A stretch of DNA of 10,167 bases from Actinomycetota bacterium (GTDB lineage: Bacteria; Actinomycetota; Thermoleophilia; Gaiellales; Gaiellaceae): assembly GCA_003136795.1 (NCBI GenBank), contig PLDP01000202.1:7120-17286 (forward strand). The letters run 5' to 3'. Shown here one piece after another: positions 5,836 through 10,167 of the stretch. Position numbers and translations under genes: made by a program. Below the pieces are notes generated by a model that was given only the letters and a program-made list of their open reading frames with translations, searched no databases and was not told where the DNA came from. Numbering within the stretch: the first letter of the stretch is position 1; every line of letters begins with the position of its first letter.

Positions 5836-7869
5836 TTACGAGGCGGCCGCGCGCGCGCGGTCAGGGTTCGACTGGCTCAGACGGTCGAGGACGATCCCCA
5901 TCAAGACCATGGCCAGCCCTGCGGCGGCGCCGAGGCCGACCTCGGAGCGGGAGAAGCCGGTGACCACGTCGAGGCCCAGCCCTCCGGCGCCGACGAGCCC
6001 GGCGACGACCACTTCCGCCATCACGAGCAGAATCGTCTGGTTGACGGCCAACATCAAGTACGGCCGGGCGATCGGCAGCTCGACCTTGAAGAGGAGCTGC
6101 CATCTCGTCGACCCGAAGGCCTGGCCTGCCTCGAGCACGTCACGCTGGACGGCGCGAAGTCCGAGCGTCGTCGCGCGCACCGCGGCCGGCAGCGCGTAGA
6201 TCAGGGAGGCGCTCACGCCGGCGACATTGCCGACGCCGAACAACGCGACCATCGGGATGAGGTACACGAAGGCGGGCAGCGTCTGCAGGGTGTCGAGGAT
6301 CGGGCGCAGGACCCGATCCATGACGCGCCAGCGGTAGGCGGCGATGCCGAGTGGGATGCCGACGATCAGGTCGAGGGCGAGCGCGACGATGACCAGGCTG
6401 AAGGTCTCCATCGCGTCGTTCCAGGCGACGAAGTTGTACGACGTCGTGCCCTGGAACGTGTAGCCCACCGGAGCCTGCATCAGGCCGAGCAGCACGACGC
6501 AGCCGGCGAGTAGGACGCCGCGCCGCGAGCCCCCGCGCGCCCAACCGATCGTGCCGACGACCGCGGCGACGAGCCACCACGGGAGGTCGGTGAGGTAGCG
6601 CTGCAACGGGTTGAGGATGTCGAGCGTCAGGAAGCTCGAGATCGGGCCGGCGATACCGGTGAACTCGTTCGTGACCCAGTTGAGTGCCCGGGTTGCGTTG
6701 TCCACCACCGAGAAGCCCCAGCCCGCCGGCCAGTCGCCGAGGCCGAGCCCGTAGCGGGCGACGAGGACGAGCACGAGCAGCCCGGCCCACAGGCCGAGCA
6801 GCTGCCTGCGGGTCAGCCGGCGGGTCGACGTCCGCTCGCGGGCCCGCTCGCCGATCGCCGCCGACGTCCGGTCGAGCCACATCGCCATCAGAACGATCAG
6901 GAGCCCGGCGACGAAGCCCTCGCCGATCTGCTGGGTCTGGAGGGCGGCGAGCACCGGGTCGCCCAGGCCGCCCGCTCCGATCAGCGAGGCGATCACGACG
7001 ATCGAGAGCGCCATCATGATCACCTGGTTGAGCCCGAGCATGATCGCCTGGGCGGCGAGCGGAAGCTGGACGTTGCGCAGGACCTGGCGGCGGGTCGAGC
7101 CGAACGACTCGGCGGCCTCGATCACGTCCTTGCGAACCGAGCGGATGCCGAGCTCGGTGAAGCGGACGAGTGGGGGAACCGCGTAGATGAAGGTCGCCAC
7201 GATCCCCGCCGGGTTACCGATCGAGAAGAGCACGACGATCGGCACGAGGTAGGCGAACGCCGGCAGGATCTGCATCAGGTCGAGCAACGGCCGGAGAAGC
7301 TTGTGAACCGTCGGCCAGACGGCCGAGGCGATGCCGAGCGGGATGCCGACGATTGTCGACAGGATGATCGCGACCGTCATCAGCGCAAGCGTCGTCATCG
7401 CGCTCGGCCACATCTCCGAGATGCCGTTCGGGCCGCCGTTCGGAATCTGCAGCACGCCGAATGACGCCACGACCAGGGCCGAGAACAGCGCCGTGCGCCA
7501 GGAGCCGACGAGCCAGGCAATCGCCGTCGACACCGCGAGCACGCCGACCCACGTCATCCAATGCAGAAGGTTGACGATGTCGTTGGTCGCGTCGTTCAGA
7601 AGGTTTCCGAAGCCGCCGACGATCGTGTGCAGGAAGAAGTTGGAGCTGTCGTTGTTCGTCACCCAGTTGTTCAGGTTGTCGAACCAGCGTGGAACACCGA
7701 GGAGCCAGGTGGAGGGAAAGCCGCTGTGCACGCCTTCGAGGGCGGCGGCGACCAGGCAGAGCGGGATGGCGAGTGCGAGGGGTGGCGCCCACCGGCGCGC
7801 GACGCCGCCGAGGCGGCCGTCGAGACGCAGCGCCGCGGCCCAGACCGGCGTAGCGGGTGGAGCCGACAT
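5836..7869 (-). CDS. proW: Fused double permease of a glycine betaine/choline-class ABC importer (two ProW/OpuAB domains)
   Basis: This 677-residue membrane protein carries two homologous permease domains in one chain, whereas ProW/OpuAB normally has one (about 280-350 residues) and dimerises. Domain 1 (about 60-335) has its EAA loop at 251-271 (EAAESFGSTRR, then LP). Domain 2 (about 385-665) has the same loop at 580-600 (EAGQAFGSTRW, then LP). Other paired blocks are NNWVTNN/LNWVTNEF, VGIPLGIA twice, LLRPLLDLMQILPAFAYLVP against LRPILDTLQTLPAFVYLIP, and GAGGLG twice. A basic linker (339-355) separates the halves. The ATG at 7869 lies two bases after the ATPase stop; no Shine-Dalgarno sequence is visible, so translation is probably coupled to the ATPase gene. 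An extension of the open frame upstream to 8913 is Arg-rich antisense-like sequence inside the ATPase gene and is rejected. One chain plus two ATPase copies would form the full transporter. Confidence 0.9.
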   Translation of the reverse strand: MSAPPATPVWAAALRLDGRLGGVARRWAPPLALAIPLCLVAAALEGVHSGFPSTWLLGVPRWFDNLNNWVTNNDSSNFFLHTIVGGFGNLLNDATNDIVNLLHWMTWVGVLAVSTAIAWLVGSWRTALFSALVVASFGVLQIPNGGPNGISEMWPSAMTTLALMTVAIILSTIVGIPLGIASAVWPTVHKLLRPLLDLMQILPAFAYLVPIVVLFSIGNPAGIVATFIYAVPPLVRFTELGIRSVRKDVIEAAESFGSTRRQVLRNVQLPLAAQAIMLGLNQVIMMALSIVVIASLIGAGGLGDPVLAALQTQQIGEGFVAGLLIVLMAMWLDRTSAAIGERARERTSTRRLTRRQLLGLWAGLLVLVLVARYGLGLGDWPAGWGFSVVDNATRALNWVTNEFTGIAGPISSFLTLDILNPLQRYLTDLPWWLVAAVVGTIGWARGGSRRGVLLAGCVVLLGLMQAPVGYTFQGTTSYNFVAWNDAMETFSLVIVALALDLIVGIPLGIAAYRWRVMDRVLRPILDTLQTLPAFVYLIPMVALFGVGNVAGVSASLIYALPAAVRATTLGLRAVQRDVLEAGQAFGSTRWQLLFKVELPIARPYLMLAVNQTILLVMAEVVVAGLVGAGGLGLDVVTGFSRSEVGLGAAAGLAMVLMGIVLDRLSQSNPDRARAAAS

Positions 7870-7871
7870 CG

Positions 7872-8948
7872 CTACGGCTGGCCGGGCGAGGCGAGCTCTT
7901 CCGGGGTCGACAGCTCCTCGCGGCCCGCGAGGACGTGGATCACCATGCGGCGGTCGAGGATGCCGACCAGCTCGCCGGTGCCGTCGACGACGCCGATCGG
8001 CCCTTTCGCCCCGAAGACGACGGGCAACAGCTCGTTCAGGTGCTGATCGTGTCGCACCACCTCCTCGGGCATCTCGCCCGAGCGAGGCTGCGTTGCGTAC
8101 GCCGCGGTCAGGACCTTGCCGCGGGGGACATCGCGAACGAACTCGCGCACGTAGTCGTCGGCGGGGGCACCGACGATGTCGGCCGGCGTGCCGACCTGCA
8201 CGAAGCGGCCGTCCTTCATGATCGCGATCCGGTCGCCGAGCTTCAGCGCCTCGTCGAGATCGTGGGTGACGAAGATCACCGTCTTCTGCAGCCGCTCCTG
8301 GAGGCGCAACACCTCGTCCTGCATCTCGCGGCGGATGAGCGGATCGAGCGCGGAGAACGCTTCGTCGAAGATGAGGACCTCCGGATCGACCGCGAGCGCG
8401 CGCGCGAGGCCGACGCGCTGCTGCATCCCGCCGCTCAGCTGATCCGGATACGACGTCTTGACCGGCGAGAGACCGACCACCTCGAGCAGCTCGCTCGCCC
8501 GCGCGTAGCGCGTTGGCCGATCGATGCCCTGCACCTCGAGCCCGTAGGCGACGTTGTCGATCACGGTGCGGTGCGGGAACAGGCCGAAGTGTTGGAAGAC
8601 CATCGACACCTTCGTGCGGCGGATCTCGCGCAGCTCCTTCGGTTGCGCTCCGAGCACGTCCCGGCTGCAGATGCTCACCGCGCCCGATGTCGGCTCGATC
8701 AGACGCGTCAGGCAGCGGACGAGTGTCGACTTGCCGCTGCCCGAGAGGCCCATGACCACGAAGACCTCGCCCCGCACCACGTCGAAGGAGACATCGCGCG
8801 CGGCGACGGTGCAGCCGGTCTTCGCCATCAGCTCGGCCCGACCGAGGTGGACGTCGCCGCTCTCGATCGCTTTCGCGGCGTGCGCGCCGAAGACCTTCCA
8901 GAGGTCGCGGCACGACACTTGCACGTCCCGTGGCTCAGAAGAGGCCAA
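7872..8948 (-). CDS. proV: Glycine betaine/choline-class ABC importer ATPase (ProV/OpuAA-like) with shortened CBS tail
   Basis: This cytoplasmic ATPase (358 residues) partners the fused permease. Motifs are intact: Walker A GLSGSGKST (67-75), Gln119 in the Q-loop, signature LSGGMQQR (171-178), Walker B VLIFDEAF (191-198), SALD (199-202) and switch His229. The long insertion before Walker A (about 22-50, ending TGCTVAARDVSF) and the DEAFSALDPLIRREMQDE stretch are hallmarks of the ProV/OpuAA subfamily. After about residue 275 there is room for only about one CBS motif (IGVVDGTGELVGIL, 318-331), whereas ProV of about 400 residues carries two; an acidic tail follows. The TTG at 8948 has GGGGAG four bases upstream and overlaps the end of fhs by 14 bp. 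GTG codons at 8924 or 8918 would also give a sensible N-terminus (VQVSCRDLWKVFG), so the exact start is unsure. Confidence 0.9.
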   Translation of the reverse strand: MASSEPRDVQVSCRDLWKVFGAHAAKAIESGDVHLGRAELMAKTGCTVAARDVSFDVVRGEVFVVMGLSGSGKSTLVRCLTRLIEPTSGAVSICSRDVLGAQPKELREIRRTKVSMVFQHFGLFPHRTVIDNVAYGLEVQGIDRPTRYARASELLEVVGLSPVKTSYPDQLSGGMQQRVGLARALAVDPEVLIFDEAFSALDPLIRREMQDEVLRLQERLQKTVIFVTHDLDEALKLGDRIAIMKDGRFVQVGTPADIVGAPADDYVREFVRDVPRGKVLTAAYATQPRSGEMPEEVVRHDQHLNELLPVVFGAKGPIGVVDGTGELVGILDRRMVIHVLAGREELSTPEELASPGQP

Positions 8949-10167
8949 CGGTCTCCCCGCGCTCGTCGATGTCGACGTCGAAGGCTGCAGGATGCTTCCC
9001 GAGGCCCGGCATGGTCTGCATGTCGCCGCACAACGCCACGATCCAGCCGGCGCCGGTGTAGGCCCGCAGGTCGCGCACGCCGACCGTGAACCCGGTCGGT
9101 GCGTTCGCGAGCTTCGGATCGTGGGAGAGCGACAGGTGGGTCTTGGCCATGCAGATCGGGAGTGAGCTCAGCCCGGCCTTGTCGAACGCCGTGATCTTCG
9201 CGCGTGCGGCCGGCATGAGCGAGATCCCGTCCGCGCCGTAGACGCGCTTCGCGATCGCTTCGATCTTCTGCTCGATCGGGGCGTCGAGCGGGTAGATGAA
9301 GTCGAACTTCGAGGGCTCGTCGGCTGCGGCGACGACCGCCTCCGCCAGCGCCGCTCCGCCCTCGCCGCCCCGCAGGAAGCCGTTGTTGACCTCGGCTGCG
9401 TAAGCGCCGTGCTCGAGCGCGATCCGCTTGACGAGCTCCACCTCTTCGGTGGTGTCGCCCGGGAACGCGTTCACGGCGACGACGGCGTTCAGCCCGAACT
9501 CGCGAATGATCCCGAGATGGCGCGTCATGTTCGCCGCGCCGGTCTCGATCGCGTCCATGCCGCCGTCCGGGTCGCCCGCATGGTGCTTGAGCGCCTTGAC
9601 GGTGGCGACGAGGACGACGGCGTCCGGCCGCAAGTTGCCGAGGCGGCAGACGATGTCGAAGAACTTCTCCATGCCCATGTCGGAGCCGAAGCCGCTCTCG
9701 GTGATCACGTAGTCGGCGAGCTTGAGCGCGACGCGATCCGCGACGACGGAGTTGTTGCCGTGCGCGATGTTCGCGAACGGCCCGCAGTGCACGAACGCGG
9801 GCTGGCCTTCCAGGGTCTGCACGAGATTCGGCTTGATCGTCTCCTTCAGCAGCACGGCCATCGAGCCGGCCGCCTGGAGCTGCTCCGCCGTGACCGGCTC
9901 ACCCTCGTAGGTCGAGCCGACGGTGATCGCGCCGAGACGCGCGCGCAGATCCTGCAGGTCGGATGCGACCGCCGCGATCGCCATCACCTCCGACGCCGCG
10001 GTGATGTCGAAGCCGGTCTGGCGCGTGTAGCCGTTCGCCTTGCCACCGAGACCGACGACGATGTCGCGCAACGAGCGGTCGTTGATGTCCATGCAGCGGC
10101 GCCAGCTGATCGACAGCGGGTCGATGCCGAGCACGTTCCCGTGCAGCAGGTGCGTCTCGAGCATCGC
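8935..10167 (-). CDS. fhs: Formate-tetrahydrofolate ligase, C-terminal part (N-terminus outside window)
   Basis: The enzyme makes 10-formyl-tetrahydrofolate from formate, tetrahydrofolate and ATP in the cytoplasm, feeding the one-carbon pool. The 410 visible residues match the family's C-terminal three quarters (full length about 555). The frame runs to the right edge without a stop, so the ATG at 10164 is internal (AMLETHLLHGN). Recognisable blocks are DPLSISWRRCMDINDRSLR, GFDITAASEVMAI, QTLEGQPAFVHCGPFANIAHG, GFGSDMGMEKFFDI, AVNAFPGDT, and the C-terminal MPGLGKHPAAFDVDIDERG ending in GLF. The P-loop-like ATP site lies in the missing N-terminus and cannot be judged. The TGA (8937-8935) overlaps the likely TTG start of the importer ATPase, placing fhs as the upstream member of the betaine-importer operon. 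Confidence 0.96.
   Translation of the reverse strand, partial: AMLETHLLHGNVLGIDPLSISWRRCMDINDRSLRDIVVGLGGKANGYTRQTGFDITAASEVMAIAAVASDLQDLRARLGAITVGSTYEGEPVTAEQLQAAGSMAVLLKETIKPNLVQTLEGQPAFVHCGPFANIAHGNNSVVADRVALKLADYVITESGFGSDMGMEKFFDIVCRLGNLRPDAVVLVATVKALKHHAGDPDGGMDAIETGAANMTRHLGIIREFGLNAVVAVNAFPGDTTEEVELVKRIALEHGAYAAEVNNGFLRGGEGGAALAEAVVAAADEPSKFDFIYPLDAPIEQKIEAIAKRVYGADGISLMPAARAKITAFDKAGLSSLPICMAKTHLSLSHDPKLANAPTGFTVGVRDLRAYTGAGWIVALCGDMQTMPGLGKHPAAFDVDIDERGETVGLF

Noticed and set aside
1..10167. Search for CRISPR arrays, insertion sequences, attachment sites, tRNA/rRNA genes, riboswitches or defence genes
   Set aside because: No spaced direct repeats, transposase-like frames, cloverleaf sequences or known riboswitch cores were seen; coding sequence fills nearly all of the window, with the largest gap 49 bp.

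Overview
The window is gene-dense, high-GC bacterial DNA (roughly two thirds G+C by eye) with GTG and TTG starts, stop/start overlaps between genes and almost no intergenic space. This suits a high-GC Gram-positive lineage, perhaps a deep-branching actinobacterium such as Thermoleophilia, but no taxonomic marker is present and the assignment is inference. It holds four transcription units, all metabolic or transport genes; I see no mobile element, phage, CRISPR array, tRNA or rRNA.

Unit 1 (plus strand, 1-2719) encodes two ABC permeases of the polyamine/iron/phosphonate-type importer group and their MalK/PotA-like ATPase, joined by GTGA and ATGA overlaps. The first permease runs in from the left edge, and the binding protein that would name the substrate is not visible. 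Unit 2 (minus strand, 3880-2664) encodes a HAD-superfamily hydrolase followed, with overlap, by an unusually short glycerophosphodiester phosphodiesterase. Its last 56 bp lie antisense to the end of the unit 1 ATPase gene. Unit 3 (plus strand, 3906-4724) is one EamA-type drug/metabolite transporter. It diverges from unit 2 across only 25 bp, where two -10-like hexamers face opposite ways and share a TA.

Unit 4 (minus strand, from the right edge down to 4770) encodes the C-terminal three quarters of formate-tetrahydrofolate ligase (fhs), then a ProV/OpuAA-type ATPase with a shortened CBS tail, a 677-residue permease made of two fused ProW/OpuAB domains, and an OpuAC/ProX-type binding protein. 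It is a complete glycine betaine/choline-class importer. Its attachment to a one-carbon folate enzyme suggests that the imported quaternary amine may feed one-carbon metabolism and not only osmoprotection. Units 3 and 4 converge on a perfect 36-bp palindrome (4727-4762), probably a two-way terminator.

The gene families are all known. The points most worth checking are the compact bidirectional promoter, the fused permease with its short ATPase tail, the fhs-importer linkage, the binding protein without a lipobox, and the trimmed phosphodiesterase coupled to a HAD protein with a changed first motif.
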